Below, one piece after another: positions 1 to 9,133 of a DNA stretch of 64,000 nucleotides (the stretch's first letter is position 1; each line of letters starts with the position of its first letter). This DNA is from Lachnoclostridium sp. UBA5725 (GTDB lineage Bacteria > Bacillota > Clostridia > Lachnospirales > Lachnospiraceae). Under the pieces are notes generated by a model, which was not told the DNA's origin, ran no database searches, and saw only the letters and a program-made list of their open reading frames with translations. A program made the translations under genes and the position numbers. The stretch covers positions 1-64,000 of the forward strand of contig DIGJ01000024.1 of the NCBI GenBank assembly GCA_002419585.1, given 5' to 3'.

Positions 1-19
1 CCAACTCTTGACAAAGAGC

Positions 20-55
20 CCAAAAAGAAACCCCTTAAACCGAAGTTCAAGGGGT
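20..55 (-). terminator. Rho-independent terminator after rpsI
   Basis: Read on the minus strand, ACCCCTT (49-55) pairs with AAGGGGT (30-36) around a 12-nt loop and is followed by TTTCTTTTT. It lies about 110 bp beyond the rpsI stop and would end the rplM-rpsI transcript. Confidence 0.75.
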
Positions 56-166
56 ATATGATTTTTAGTTAAAGCACCATATCTCTTTATAAACACCAAA
101 CAAACACCAAAATGCTTGTATGTTTTCCAAAAAGCCAGTAAAATAGCCACTTTGCGAGGCGTTTTC

Positions 167-559
167 CTATCTCTTTGAGAACTGTGGAGCACGACGAGCT
201 GCTTTGAGTCCGTATTTCTTTCTTTCTTTCATTCTTGGATCACGTGTTAAGAATCCTGCTTTTTTAAGTGCTGGACGGTAATCTAAGTCCGCATGTAATA
301 AAGCTCTGGAGATACCGTGTCTGATGGCACCTGCCTGTCCTGTGAATCCACCACCGTGTACGTTTACTAAAACGTCAAATTTATCTGAAGTTTCTGTTAA
401 TACAAGTGGTTGACGAACGATTAATTTTAATGTTTCAAGACCAAAATATTCGTCCATATCTCTTTTGTTAATAACAACTTTACCTGTACCTGGTACTAAA
501 TATACTCTAGCAATACTGCTTTTTCTTCTTCCTGTTCCGTAATACTTTGCGTTAGCCAC
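167..559 (-). CDS. rpsI: 30S ribosomal protein S9
   Basis: Small-subunit protein of the 30S head whose C-terminal tail reaches the P-site tRNA. The 130 residues match the usual bacterial length. The N-terminal YYGTGRRKSSIARVYL block and the basic C-terminus ending in SKR are family hallmarks. It is the second gene of the rplM-rpsI pair (26 bp gap), with a terminator downstream, so both proteins should come from the single promoter upstream of rplM. Start ATG has an AGGAGG-type site just upstream. Confidence 0.99.
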   Translation of the reverse strand: MANAKYYGTGRRKSSIARVYLVPGTGKVVINKRDMDEYFGLETLKLIVRQPLVLTETSDKFDVLVNVHGGGFTGQAGAIRHGISRALLHADLDYRPALKKAGFLTRDPRMKERKKYGLKAARRAPQFSKR

Positions 560-585
560 TGTTATTTCCTCCTTTCAGCTTTTGA

Positions 586-1026
586 TTAATATCTTGATTT
601 GAATTCTAATACTTCTGGTTTCTGAGCTGCATTATCATGCTCTGGTCCAGCGTATACATGCAATTTCTTAATCATTTCTCTTCCTAAAGGTCCTTTTGGA
701 AGCATTCCCTTTACTGCAAGAGTGATAACATCTTCTGGTTTCTTAGTCATCATTTCTTTTAATGTAGCTTCTTTCATACCACCTACATACTCAGAATGTC
801 GATAATAGATCTTTTGATCCATTTTCTTACCTGTAACAGTAATCTTATCTGCGTTGATAACGATTACATTGTCACCGGTATCAATGTGTGGTGTATAGGT
901 AGGTTTGTTTTTTCCTCTTAATACTTTAGCGATCTCTGAAGAGAGACGACCTAATGTATGTCCTGTAGCATCAACTACATACCATTTTCTTTCAATTGTT
1001 GATGGACTAGCCATAAAACTTTTCAT
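586..1026 (-). CDS. rplM: 50S ribosomal protein L13
   Basis: Early-assembly 50S protein that binds 23S rRNA. It has 146 residues, the usual length, with the ERKWYVVDATGHTLGRLSSE block near the N-terminus and the GMLPKGPLGR motif in the C-terminal half. The start at MKSFMA is preceded by AGGAGG. It heads a two-gene operon with rpsI and has a consensus promoter and a roughly 130-nt untranslated leader, which fits the L13 autoregulation known in Firmicutes. Confidence 0.99.
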   Translation of the reverse strand: MKSFMASPSTIERKWYVVDATGHTLGRLSSEIAKVLRGKNKPTYTPHIDTGDNVIVINADKITVTGKKMDQKIYYRHSEYVGGMKEATLKEMMTKKPEDVITLAVKGMLPKGPLGREMIKKLHVYAGPEHDNAAQKPEVLEFKSRY

Positions 1027-1158
1027 TGGTTTACCTCCTTGAAAACATTCGATTATTCGTTATACAATTCATTTTTTATATCGGTTAAAAAATACTGTTA
1101 CCGGGGCATTGGTTTAAGTATTTTCACACTCTAATAAGCACGTGCACATCACGTCACA
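1027..1158 (-). promoter_or_regulatory. Candidate L13 leader RNA upstream of rplM
   Basis: The leader between the predicted transcription start (about 1158) and rplM can fold. An ACGTG/CACGT hairpin lies near its 5' end (around 1139-1155). A second hairpin pairs AAATACT with AGTATTT around a loop containing CCCCGG. L13 leaders that sense free L13 are established in Firmicutes. The assignment here rests on position and foldability, not on a model match. Confidence 0.5.
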
Positions 1159-1165
1159 GTTATTA

Positions 1166-1194
1166 ATTATATTACGGATATGCAAATGTGTCAA
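1166..1194 (-). promoter_or_regulatory. Promoter of rplM-rpsI
   Basis: Minus-strand TTGACA (1189-1194), a 17-nt spacer and TATAAT (1166-1171) give a perfect sigma-A consensus. It lies about 140 bp upstream of rplM, so these genes can be expressed independently of the truA/two-component genes upstream. Confidence 0.9.
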
Positions 1195-1230
1195 GCCATC
1201 TTTCCATGATTTTTAATAATTTTTTAACTT

Positions 1231-3438
1231 TTAATTGCTTTGTTCCGTAAGAAATGTATTTACTTTTGATTCAAGAGAGTCTATAGTTTGACTACTATCT
1301 TTACTTCCACTCAAATAGCCTTCCATTTCCGTAATTATCATATCGATCAGCGTACTATCCTGCTCAATTGGCTTTGAAACAGTTTTTGCAATTTGGGCAA
1401 AGTCTTCTCGGATTTTTTTACTTGGATACTCGGATTCTAGTGATCCATAGCTTCCATCCTCTAGGACAAAACTGATTCCATAGTACATGTCTTTCTTTTC
1501 CTTTTGAACCAAAGCATTCCATGATTCTTGTGAGACCGGTAGTCCATCACTTACATACGTTTTTTGCACTTCGTCGCTCAATATGCAGGCAAGGAACTCT
1601 TCTGCCAGTTTTTCTTTCTTTGTAGCATGATTGATACCAATACAACCATTCCCATAAAAGCCATTTTCCATACTACCAATTACATAATCATTTTTATTGC
1701 AAAGTGCCTGCTCAACAAATAGACTATCCATATTTCCTAGTTTTTCCCAAGTTGCATTTGTTTCTTCTATATTAAGACTATATGCATTGGAATTGAACCC
1801 ATAATTCATATTTTCATTTGAAGTAAAGCTTCCATTTTCCTTTAAATAATCTATATCCTCCAGATATTTTTTAAATGCATCTGTATTTAACGTATTCTTA
1901 TCTGTTATAAAGGAGGAAAGCTCCATCTTTAGGAATTCTTTTGCTGCATTCTTATAAAAGGCACCTTTTACAAATGGTATCTCTGAATTTTTCTTTTCAT
2001 ATGCTACGATTTCACTTAAGCTTTGCGCACTTGCTACAGCTTCCTTTTTTCCGGTGATTAATGGAATCTCTATTTTAGTTGGAATTTCATACACGCTTCC
2101 ATCCTCACGATATGCCTCCAAAATGTTAGGCAGGATGCCTGCACTTTCACACAGATCCTTAATATCCTTTAACACACCTTGTTTCTTATAGGAATCTACC
2201 GGCAAACCGTCTAGCAGCAGAATATCCGCTCCATTTCCTGCAATCAGCTCTGTATTCAGCGCTTTAATGTTTTCTTTGGAATTTGTTTCCCCGTCTTTCA
2301 TTGCAACGACATAGTTCACTTTTACTTCTTGGTGTTTTCGCTGAAATATAGAAATCGCCTGTCGCACGGTCGAATTTTCCTGCAAAGAATAAACCGTTAG
2401 TTCCTCCTCAGGTACGGATACGATATTCTCGTCAAAAATATAGTGAATCAAGGAGCTTCCGCCTTGATTGTTACGATATAGAATATAGTAAGCCTCGGTA
2501 TCTCCTTCTTCGGCAAAAAAATTCTGCATGAACATCGTTGGCATGCTCATGCTTCCTAGTTCTCCATCCACAACCGTCTCCCATAAGGTTCCGCCATCAG
2601 CTAGTCGATGAATTCCTTTTCTATCCGCTAATAATAGTGTCCCATCAGAAAGTTTGGATACACATGCTCCGGTTTCTTGCTGAGCTAATTCAACACGCTT
2701 GCTTTCCTTATTACTTTCTCCATCTATGACAAGGATCTGCGGACTTCTTGATTTTATACCAATAATCTCATTTCCTTCTACATAGGCACTATTGCCAGCT
2801 TCCATAGAACTATTTAGCCCTTCGATATCAAGTTTTCCAAGATTTTTCCCGTCTTTCGAAAATGAAAGGAAGCACCCTTGCATCGAATCATTTAATAATA
2901 AGGTTCCATTACTCAGTACATTGAAATCCGATATTGATCGATGCAATGTGTAACCTGTCTCCGCTGTTTCTACTTCTTCCAGATAAGGAATATCTACTTC
3001 AACGCAATCCTCTTTACCATCAGGCGAACGAAATATGTAATCTCTGGATTCGCTTTCTCCATAAGCTTGAACTAACACATAGTATGCTCCATCCTGCCCT
3101 AAAACTATTTTTTCTGCGACTCCCTCATAGCTATTTTTACTCAATATTTTTCCAAATTTATTAAGCCAATTAGCCGTTTGCAACTTCCATTTACCATCTG
3201 TTTGCAAGGTGTACTTCTTATACTCCATTTTTTCCACATTGATAGTGGTCGTATAAAGTTCCAGTTGGTTATCCTTATTACGAAGCAGATCAATTACTTC
3301 TTCCCCTTGTGGAAGCTCAATTTCTTCTTCTATGTAACGCCCCTTATTTACCGTTTTTCCAGTTTCAGTACTTCCACAACCTGACAATATCCCTGCCAAT
3401 AGTACCAATAATGCAGCTGCTATTATTTTTCTCCTCAT
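1231..3438 (-). CDS. Lipoprotein with a C-terminal solute-binding-like domain
   Basis: A 735-residue exported lipoprotein of unknown ligand. Residues 1-22 form a signal peptide with lipobox LSGC, so Cys21 should be lipidated. Residues about 40-340 look like a beta-rich domain. From about residue 350 the pattern (ISIFQRKHQEVKVNYVV, then GADILLLDGLPVDSYKK) resembles type 1 ABC extracellular solute-binding proteins. No permease or ATPase for it is nearby. It is the last gene after a response regulator and histidine kinase, only 49 bp downstream of the kinase. It may therefore be an accessory sensor or the target of that pair rather than a transporter subunit; this is inference. Confidence 0.8.
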   Translation of the reverse strand: MRRKIIAAALLVLLAGILSGCGSTETGKTVNKGRYIEEEIELPQGEEVIDLLRNKDNQLELYTTTINVEKMEYKKYTLQTDGKWKLQTANWLNKFGKILSKNSYEGVAEKIVLGQDGAYYVLVQAYGESESRDYIFRSPDGKEDCVEVDIPYLEEVETAETGYTLHRSISDFNVLSNGTLLLNDSMQGCFLSFSKDGKNLGKLDIEGLNSSMEAGNSAYVEGNEIIGIKSRSPQILVIDGESNKESKRVELAQQETGACVSKLSDGTLLLADRKGIHRLADGGTLWETVVDGELGSMSMPTMFMQNFFAEEGDTEAYYILYRNNQGGSSLIHYIFDENIVSVPEEELTVYSLQENSTVRQAISIFQRKHQEVKVNYVVAMKDGETNSKENIKALNTELIAGNGADILLLDGLPVDSYKKQGVLKDIKDLCESAGILPNILEAYREDGSVYEIPTKIEIPLITGKKEAVASAQSLSEIVAYEKKNSEIPFVKGAFYKNAAKEFLKMELSSFITDKNTLNTDAFKKYLEDIDYLKENGSFTSNENMNYGFNSNAYSLNIEETNATWEKLGNMDSLFVEQALCNKNDYVIGSMENGFYGNGCIGINHATKKEKLAEEFLACILSDEVQKTYVSDGLPVSQESWNALVQKEKKDMYYGISFVLEDGSYGSLESEYPSKKIREDFAQIAKTVSKPIEQDSTLIDMIITEMEGYLSGSKDSSQTIDSLESKVNTFLTEQSN

Positions 3439-3487
3439 TAATATGAATCCTCCTACCCTTTTTGGAGTTATATTATCAAAGAATTCT

Positions 3488-4786
3488 CTAATCTATCTCT
3501 AAAAAGCACAAAGAAAATGTTGCGCCACCGCCGTTTGTTTCCTTACATGCAATCGTCCCCCTATGTAAGGTAACAATTTGTTTTGCAATACTAAGACCTA
3601 GACCGAAATGACTTTTATCGTTTCTTGAAACATCCTCCTGATAAAAACGTTCAAAAACAAGTTCCCTCTTTTCGGCTGGGATTCCAATTCCATGATCTTC
3701 TACTTCCAGCAATACTTTGTGCTTGCCACCGATTAGCATCCTTCCTCGAAGTACGATGGTACTGCCTTCTTTTGAAAATCGCATTGCATTCTCCATAAGG
3801 ATAGAAAGTACCTGCTTGAGCCTTATTGGGTCTCCTTTGATCTGTTTTATTTCTTCTTCCTGTAAATCAATTTGAAGTGTAATCTTCTTCTCCCTACAAA
3901 TCGGCAAATAAGATTCATAGGTTTCAATCAGCAAATTATCTGCTTCCACCGATTGATTCTCCATCTTCCAGTTTCCTGCATCGGTAGAAGCAAGCAGTAG
4001 CATATCTTCAATCAAGAGGGCCATTCGATTGCATTCCTTTCCGATCTGTTCTATACTATTTTCCTGCTTTTCTTCTTCCTTCTTCATCAAAGAAAGATTT
4101 GCTTTTATTACCGCAAGTGGCGAACGAAGCTCATGTGACGCGGCTGCAACGAATTCATCCTGCCGCTTTTTGTTTTCTTTGATCGGCTTCAATGATTGGC
4201 CAACAAACCAAACACTGACCCAGTACAGCAATATCATGCCAAAAAAATCAATCAGTAAAAAGAGGATTACCTCTCTCATCTTCTCTGTCTTTGCATTTGG
4301 AAATTCTTCTATTAACAGCAGGCTTCGATATCCATTGCTCGTAGAAAAAATGAGCACCTGTCCAAAATAGAGGGAGGAATCCTCCTCCCATTGGTAAACA
4401 TCGCTTCGAATTTCTTCTACTGAAACTGGTGGAAGAGAACTATCTATTTCATCTTTTCTTGCAAATGCTCTAAGCTTTTCTAATTGTTGTTCTCGCAATA
4501 TCTGATTTTCTCTAGCACGCAAGAATTTCAGTTTTACCCCATTTTCCTCCATGCAAATGATCAGATGATTCTTGTCTTCCTGTAATGCGATCCATTGATT
4601 CGTAATGGTGTTCTCAAGTTGTAGCTTACTTACAACTACACTAAAATTATTATGAAAAGTCTGCTTGTAATTATTCTGTGTATTGCTAAAACTAACAAAA
4701 AGAGCCAATATAACGACTAACGTTAAAATGACTCCTGTAGTTAAAGTATATGTCCATACTAGCTTTTTCTCTAATTGTTTAAACAT
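3488..4786 (-). CDS. Sensor histidine kinase
   Basis: Membrane-bound HisKA/HATPase_c kinase of 432 residues. A TM segment near residues 15-35 (TLTTGVILTLVVILALFVSF) and another near 180-200 bracket an extracytoplasmic sensor region of about 145 residues. The phospho-acceptor is in ASHELRSPL. The N box (NAMRFS), G1 box (DHGIGIP) and G2 box (GLGLSIAK) are all present. No clear HAMP domain is visible. The start is taken at MFKQLEKK, with GGAG upstream, overlapping the response-regulator stop by 8 bp; a longer frame reading through the regulator's end is unlikely. It partners with the adjacent OmpR-type regulator. Confidence 0.93.
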   Translation of the reverse strand: MFKQLEKKLVWTYTLTTGVILTLVVILALFVSFSNTQNNYKQTFHNNFSVVVSKLQLENTITNQWIALQEDKNHLIICMEENGVKLKFLRARENQILREQQLEKLRAFARKDEIDSSLPPVSVEEIRSDVYQWEEDSSLYFGQVLIFSTSNGYRSLLLIEEFPNAKTEKMREVILFLLIDFFGMILLYWVSVWFVGQSLKPIKENKKRQDEFVAAASHELRSPLAVIKANLSLMKKEEEKQENSIEQIGKECNRMALLIEDMLLLASTDAGNWKMENQSVEADNLLIETYESYLPICREKKITLQIDLQEEEIKQIKGDPIRLKQVLSILMENAMRFSKEGSTIVLRGRMLIGGKHKVLLEVEDHGIGIPAEKRELVFERFYQEDVSRNDKSHFGLGLSIAKQIVTLHRGTIACKETNGGGATFSLCFLEID

Positions 4787-5462
4787 GATTTTTTCGCTCC
4801 ATTCGATAGCCAATGCCATGAATTGTAGTAATACAAACCTGTGTCGGAAGTGCCTTTAATCGACGACGTAAAAAATAAATATAGTTATCAATATTTCCTT
4901 CATCGACATCCGCATCCATACCCCATACCCTTGATAAAATCTGCTCTCTGGATAAAATCTGGTTGGCATTTCTCATAAAAAAATCCATGAGCATCGTCTC
5001 TTTTTTGGAAAGTGTACGGCTCTCTTTTCCACAAAAAAGTGTTGCTCTTTCTTCTTGTAAGGATAAATCTTCAAACCTTGTGTATTCCGCTTCTATAAGA
5101 TTTCTGGGTCTTCGAAGGATTGCGCGAATACGCGCCAAGAGTTCTTCTACTTCGTATGGCTTTACTAAGTAGTCGTCCGCCCCAGCATCCAGTCCGTCAA
5201 TTCGATCATGGATTCCATCCAATGCGGTCAGCATGATTACGGGAGTCTTGCGTCCGGCAGATCGTATGTTGGAAAGCAATGTAATGCCATCTATTTTAGG
5301 CAGCATTCGATCCAGAAGTATCACATCATAAATACCTCCATTTATGTAAAATTCTGCTTCTTCGCCGTCATAGGCAGAGTCAACCTCATAGCCAGCCGAC
5401 TTTAGCTGCATGCTTGTAATTTCACATAAATCTTTATCATCTTCCACCATCAGAATTCTCAT
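4779..5462 (-). CDS. OmpR/PhoB-family response regulator
   Basis: A 227-residue two-domain regulator. The receiver domain starts MRILMVEDDKDL (acidic pocket) with the phospho-acceptor Asp in VILLDRMLP and the Lys in YLVKPYE. The C-terminal winged helix ends in IHGIGYRME. The start is set at MRILMVEDD because AGAGGAG lies 5 nt upstream; an in-frame extension of 11 residues lacks support. It overlaps its cognate kinase and lies 46 bp after truA, so it may be partly transcribed with the ECF/truA genes. Confidence 0.95.
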   Translation of the reverse strand: MRILMVEDDKDLCEITSMQLKSAGYEVDSAYDGEEAEFYINGGIYDVILLDRMLPKIDGITLLSNIRSAGRKTPVIMLTALDGIHDRIDGLDAGADDYLVKPYEVEELLARIRAILRRPRNLIEAEYTRFEDLSLQEERATLFCGKESRTLSKKETMLMDFFMRNANQILSREQILSRVWGMDADVDEGNIDNYIYFLRRRLKALPTQVCITTIHGIGYRMERKNHV

Positions 5463-5508
5463 ATCGGCTCCTCTTTCAACGTTTCTTCCTATCATAAGAG
5501 GTAATTCT

Positions 5509-6276
5509 CTAAAATTTCTCTAAATACTCAAGGTCATATCCTTTATACGCAATTCGAACCAGTCGAAGTCCTCTTGCTGGAGCAGTTGGTCCCGCAAGAC
5601 TTCGATCCATGCTTTCAATTATCGCTTTTAGATCTTCTGGTTTCTTTCTTCCAGTTCCCACTTCCATTAAGGTTCCTGCAATAATACGAACCATGTTATA
5701 CAAAAAACCACTTCCCGTAATGCGTATCTTTATCAAGTCATCATCTTTTGATACCTTCAGCGAATACACCGTACGAACGGTTTCCTTCACTTGAGAGCCA
5801 GCAGAACAAAAACATTTAAAGTCATGTTCTCCCACAATGTATTCACATGCCTTTTTCATAGCTTCCATATCTAACGCACGATACGAATAATGCGCATAGA
5901 GTCGCTCCGTAGGAAGTTCCATGCTTCGATTTAAGATACGGTATTCATACGTCTTTTGGCTGTCACAGTATCTTGGATGAAAATCGGCATCTACTTCTTT
6001 CGATTCCTGAATTCGTATATCCTCGGGAAGTCTTTGATTGAGTGCATATTTCATCTTATCTCCAGGGATTCTTGACTCTGTGTCAAAAACAGCAACATTT
6101 CCTAGTGCATGTACCCCTGAATCGGTACGGCTTGCACCAATTACTTCAATTGGCTCCCCCAAAAGCTGTGTTAACTTTTCATTTAGTACCCCTTCAATGG
6201 TAGTTGCATTCGGCTGTACCTGCCAGCCACAATAATTCGTACCATCATAGGCTACTACAAGCATAATTCGTTTCAC
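5509..6276 (-). CDS. truA: tRNA pseudouridine(38-40) synthase
   Basis: Converts U38, U39 and U40 of tRNA anticodon arms to pseudouridine. It has 255 residues with the catalytic-Asp motif GASRTDSGVHALGN and the RLPEDIRI segment. The start is GTG, with AGAGGA about 8 nt upstream; the next in-frame ATG, four codons on, is poorly spaced. In many Firmicutes truA lies between ecfT and rplM; here it follows ecfT by 88 bp, but a two-component system and lipoprotein separate it from rplM. Confidence 0.97.
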   Translation of the reverse strand: MKRIMLVVAYDGTNYCGWQVQPNATTIEGVLNEKLTQLLGEPIEVIGASRTDSGVHALGNVAVFDTESRIPGDKMKYALNQRLPEDIRIQESKEVDADFHPRYCDSQKTYEYRILNRSMELPTERLYAHYSYRALDMEAMKKACEYIVGEHDFKCFCSAGSQVKETVRTVYSLKVSKDDDLIKIRITGSGFLYNMVRIIAGTLMEVGTGRKKPEDLKAIIESMDRSLAGPTAPARGLRLVRIAYKGYDLEYLEKF

Positions 6277-6364
6277 TGATGTTTCCTCTTCTCATTTTAA
6301 GAACTTCCTAAACTTATATTACAATCTAAATTATCCAACGGATAATTTCCTATTTCAAACCCTA

Positions 6365-7171
6365 TTAGAAAGGCAGATACCTTGTTACAACAAAAAGAAT
6401 AGCCAGATAAACCACCATTGTTCCAAAACCAATCCAGTCTCTCTTCTTATAAGAAAGTGGCTTCATCTTAGTTCTACCTTCGCCACCGCGATAACATCTC
6501 GCTTCCATTGCCATCGCTAAATCATTCGCTCTACGAAATGCAGAAATGAAGAGTGGTACTAAAAGCGGAATCAGATTCTTTGCCTTCTTGATTAGTCCCC
6601 CATTTTCAAAATCTGCTCCTCTTGCCATCTGTGCTTTCATAATCTTATCCGTCTCTTCCAATAAAATAGGGATAAAGCGCAGTGCAATCGACATCATCAT
6701 AGCGATCTCATGTACAGGAAAATGTATTTTTTTAAGCGGATTCATGATGCGTTCCAAGCCATCCGTTAAATGATTTGGTGTCGTTGTAAACGTCATAAGC
6801 GACGCACCAATAATCAGAAAAATCAGTCGAATTGCAAGAAAAACAGCAGTCCGAATCCCTTCCATGCTAATGGAGAAGATCCAAAAGGTAACCAAAGGTT
6901 CCCCAGGTGTTAGAAACAGGTTAAAAACAACCGTTATAAGCATCAATATCACAATTGCCTTAAGCCCTTTCACAATATAACTAAAAGGTACTTTCGAAAC
7001 CTTTATCACCGTAAATAAAAACAGCCCTGCAATCAAATATCCAGTCATACTCTTAAATGTAAAAAGCGAGATAATATACACCAGCGTTGCCGTCAGCTTT
7101 ACTCTCGGATCCAAACGATGTATCACGGAATCAGCAGGATAGTACTGTCCGATAGTTATGTCTCTTATCAT
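6365..7171 (-). CDS. ecfT: ECF transporter transmembrane subunit EcfT
   Basis: The 268-residue membrane component shared by group II energy-coupling factor vitamin transporters. Several hydrophobic segments lie in the N-terminal half and at the C-terminus. The cytoplasmic coupling motifs QMARGADF and MEARCYRGG, which dock on the two ATPases, are intact. It is downstream of both ecfA genes; the upstream gap contains a duplicated 32-bp hairpin block. Substrate-binding S components are not in the window, as expected when they are scattered in the genome. Confidence 0.96.
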   Translation of the reverse strand: MIRDITIGQYYPADSVIHRLDPRVKLTATLVYIISLFTFKSMTGYLIAGLFLFTVIKVSKVPFSYIVKGLKAIVILMLITVVFNLFLTPGEPLVTFWIFSISMEGIRTAVFLAIRLIFLIIGASLMTFTTTPNHLTDGLERIMNPLKKIHFPVHEIAMMMSIALRFIPILLEETDKIMKAQMARGADFENGGLIKKAKNLIPLLVPLFISAFRRANDLAMAMEARCYRGGEGRTKMKPLSYKKRDWIGFGTMVVYLAILFVVTRYLPF

Positions 7172-7175
7172 GTTA

Positions 7176-7271
7176 GCTCCCGTCTGCCGCGATAGCGGCT
7201 TTTATATAAGGGCGTGTGAAAATGTACTTCTTTCACATTGCTCCCGTCTGCCGCGATAGCGGCTTTTATAT
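7176..7271. repeat. 32-bp direct repeat with hairpin between ecfA2 and ecfT
   Basis: Two identical 32-bp copies (7176-7207 and 7240-7271) are separated by 32 bp. Each carries the perfect stem GCCGC-GATA-GCGGC. On the minus strand each ends in GACGGGAGC, whose GGGAG is the ribosome-binding site of ecfT for the gene-proximal copy. The distal copy overlaps the ecfA2 stop region. GACGGGAGC also precedes ecfA2. Confidence 0.85.
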
Positions 7272-8123
7272 CCATTTTAGCTTAGCATAGCGCATAATCT
7301 CATCGGCTGCTTCTTTTACCGTAGTAGCTTCTGTATTTACATCGCAGCCTCTTTCTTTTAACGCATTTAATACATAGGTTACCTGAGGCGCTGCAAGTCC
7401 GATTTGTTCCAGTTCCTTATAATAAGCAAATACTTTCTTTGGTTGATCATCAAGAAGAATTTCCCCGTGATTCATTACGACAAGTCGATCCACATACTTT
7501 GCAACATCCTCCATGCTATGAGAAACTAGGATTATCGTAATATTGCGTTCTTTATGAAGTTTGGCCAATAAATCAAGAATCTCATCTCGTCCTTTGGGAT
7601 CAAGGCCTGCAGTTGGTTCATCCAATATAAGGACTTCCGGCTGCATTGCAAGTACACCCGCTATCGCGACTCTTCGCTTTTGCCCACCAGAAAGCTCGAA
7701 GGGAGATGCATCCAATATTTCATCATCAATCCCCACCTGCTTTAAAGCTTCAAATGATCTTAAGTCAATCTCAAGCGTAGGCAGTCCCTGATTCGTAGGG
7801 CCAAATTTAACGTCTTTTATTACAGTTGTCTCAAATAGCTGATGTTCTGGATACTGAAATACCAGCCCTACCTTGCTTCGGTGCGCTTTCATATCAAAAT
7901 CTTTTTCATAGATATCGTTTCCATTATAATAAATGGTTCCACTTGTTGCTTTGATCAGACCGTTTAAATGCTGAATCAGTGTTGACTTACCAGAACCAGT
8001 ATGTCCAATCAGTCCAATAAATTCACCATCTTCTATTTTTATATTAATATTCTTCAGTGCCTGTTTTTCATAAGCTGTTCCAACACTATATACATAATTT
8101 ACATTGTCTAGTATAATTCCCAT
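7266..8123 (-). CDS. ecfA2: ECF transporter ATPase EcfA2
   Basis: Second ATP-binding subunit of the energy-coupling factor, 285 residues. Walker A is GHTGSGKST, the Q loop is in VFQYPEHQLF, the ABC signature LSGGQKRRVAIA, and Walker B VLILDEPTAGLDP with H-loop SHSMED. It pairs with EcfA1 and EcfT to drive vitamin import. It starts 18 bp after ecfA1, with GGGAG before its ATG. Confidence 0.96.
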   Translation of the reverse strand: MGIILDNVNYVYSVGTAYEKQALKNINIKIEDGEFIGLIGHTGSGKSTLIQHLNGLIKATSGTIYYNGNDIYEKDFDMKAHRSKVGLVFQYPEHQLFETTVIKDVKFGPTNQGLPTLEIDLRSFEALKQVGIDDEILDASPFELSGGQKRRVAIAGVLAMQPEVLILDEPTAGLDPKGRDEILDLLAKLHKERNITIILVSHSMEDVAKYVDRLVVMNHGEILLDDQPKKVFAYYKELEQIGLAAPQVTYVLNALKERGCDVNTEATTVKEAADEIMRYAKLKWI

Positions 8124-8141
8124 ATCTTGCTCCCGTCCACC

Positions 8142-8996
8142 TTATCGCTTTAAGCTCATAAGGTCATTCACCAGTTCATCAATTGTCAGTATTCCTTCTG
8201 AAATTGCCAGACCTTGTTTTCTAAGTTCATAAGCAAGTAATGTTACCTGTGGTACATCCAGACGATATTTTTTCAGAGTTTCAACCTGTGAAAAAATCTG
8301 TTTTGGTGTTCCTTGCATCACAATTTTTCCTTTATCCATAACGATTACTTTATCTGCATGGATTACCTCTTCCATGTAGTGCGTGATAAGTAATACGGTG
8401 ATATTTTCTTTTTCATTGAGTTTTCTTACGGTCTTGATTACCTCTTTCCTGCCGTTTGGATCAAGCATGGCAGTTGGTTCATCGAGAACAATGCATTTTG
8501 GCTTCATCGCCATAATACCAGCGATTGCCACCCTTTGCTTTTGACCACCTGAAAGTTTATTTGGAGAATGTTCGCGATATTCATACATTCCTACCGCTTT
8601 TAAGCTTTCCTCTACTCGTTCCCAAATTTCATCCGTTGGTATACCTAGGTTTTCCGGACCAAATCCCACATCTTCTTCTACGATATTCCCTATAATTTGG
8701 TTATCTGGATTCTGAAATACCATACCCGACGTCTGACGGATATCCCAAAGATTCTTTTCCTCTTTTATATCCATTCCGTCCACCCACACCGTACCTTCTG
8801 TTGGCATTAGAATGGCATTCATATGCTTTGCCAAGGTAGATTTTCCAGACCCGTTGTGTCCCAAAATAGCCACAAAGTCTCCCGGTTCCACACTAATATC
8901 AACCCCATCAATCGCCCGGTTAATACTTTCCACATTTCCTTGTTCATCTCTTCTTATATATTCAAATGCTAATTCTTTCGCTTTAATAATTGACAT
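8142..8996 (-). CDS. ecfA1: ECF transporter ATPase EcfA1
   Basis: First ATP-binding subunit of the energy-coupling factor, 284 residues from the chosen start. Walker A is GHNGSGKST, Q loop VFQNPDNQI, signature LSGGQKQRVAIAG, Walker B CIVLDEPTAMLDP, H-loop THYMEE. The start at MSIIKAKELAFEY fits the family; a 24-residue upstream extension does not resemble it. It normally follows rplQ directly, but here a family A hairpin repeat and a terminator separate the two. Confidence 0.96.
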   Translation of the reverse strand: MSIIKAKELAFEYIRRDEQGNVESINRAIDGVDISVEPGDFVAILGHNGSGKSTLAKHMNAILMPTEGTVWVDGMDIKEEKNLWDIRQTSGMVFQNPDNQIIGNIVEEDVGFGPENLGIPTDEIWERVEESLKAVGMYEYREHSPNKLSGGQKQRVAIAGIMAMKPKCIVLDEPTAMLDPNGRKEVIKTVRKLNEKENITVLLITHYMEEVIHADKVIVMDKGKIVMQGTPKQIFSQVETLKKYRLDVPQVTLLAYELRKQGLAISEGILTIDELVNDLMSLKR

Positions 8997-9133
8997 ATCA
9001 TTCCTTCTTTCCAAGAAGTTGCCACCAAGTACCGCAAATCCGTACTCTATTTCCACTGCTATTTCCAATTTTTCGAAATATTCCTTCTTATTCTAAATGA
9101 TTTGCCCACAATTGTAAAGGATGTGTGGATATA

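Noticed and set aside
4779..4819. Longer histidine kinase start 11 codons upstream
   Set aside because: It would overlap the response regulator by 41 bp and has no RBS; the internal ATG at 4786 has GGAG at suitable spacing.
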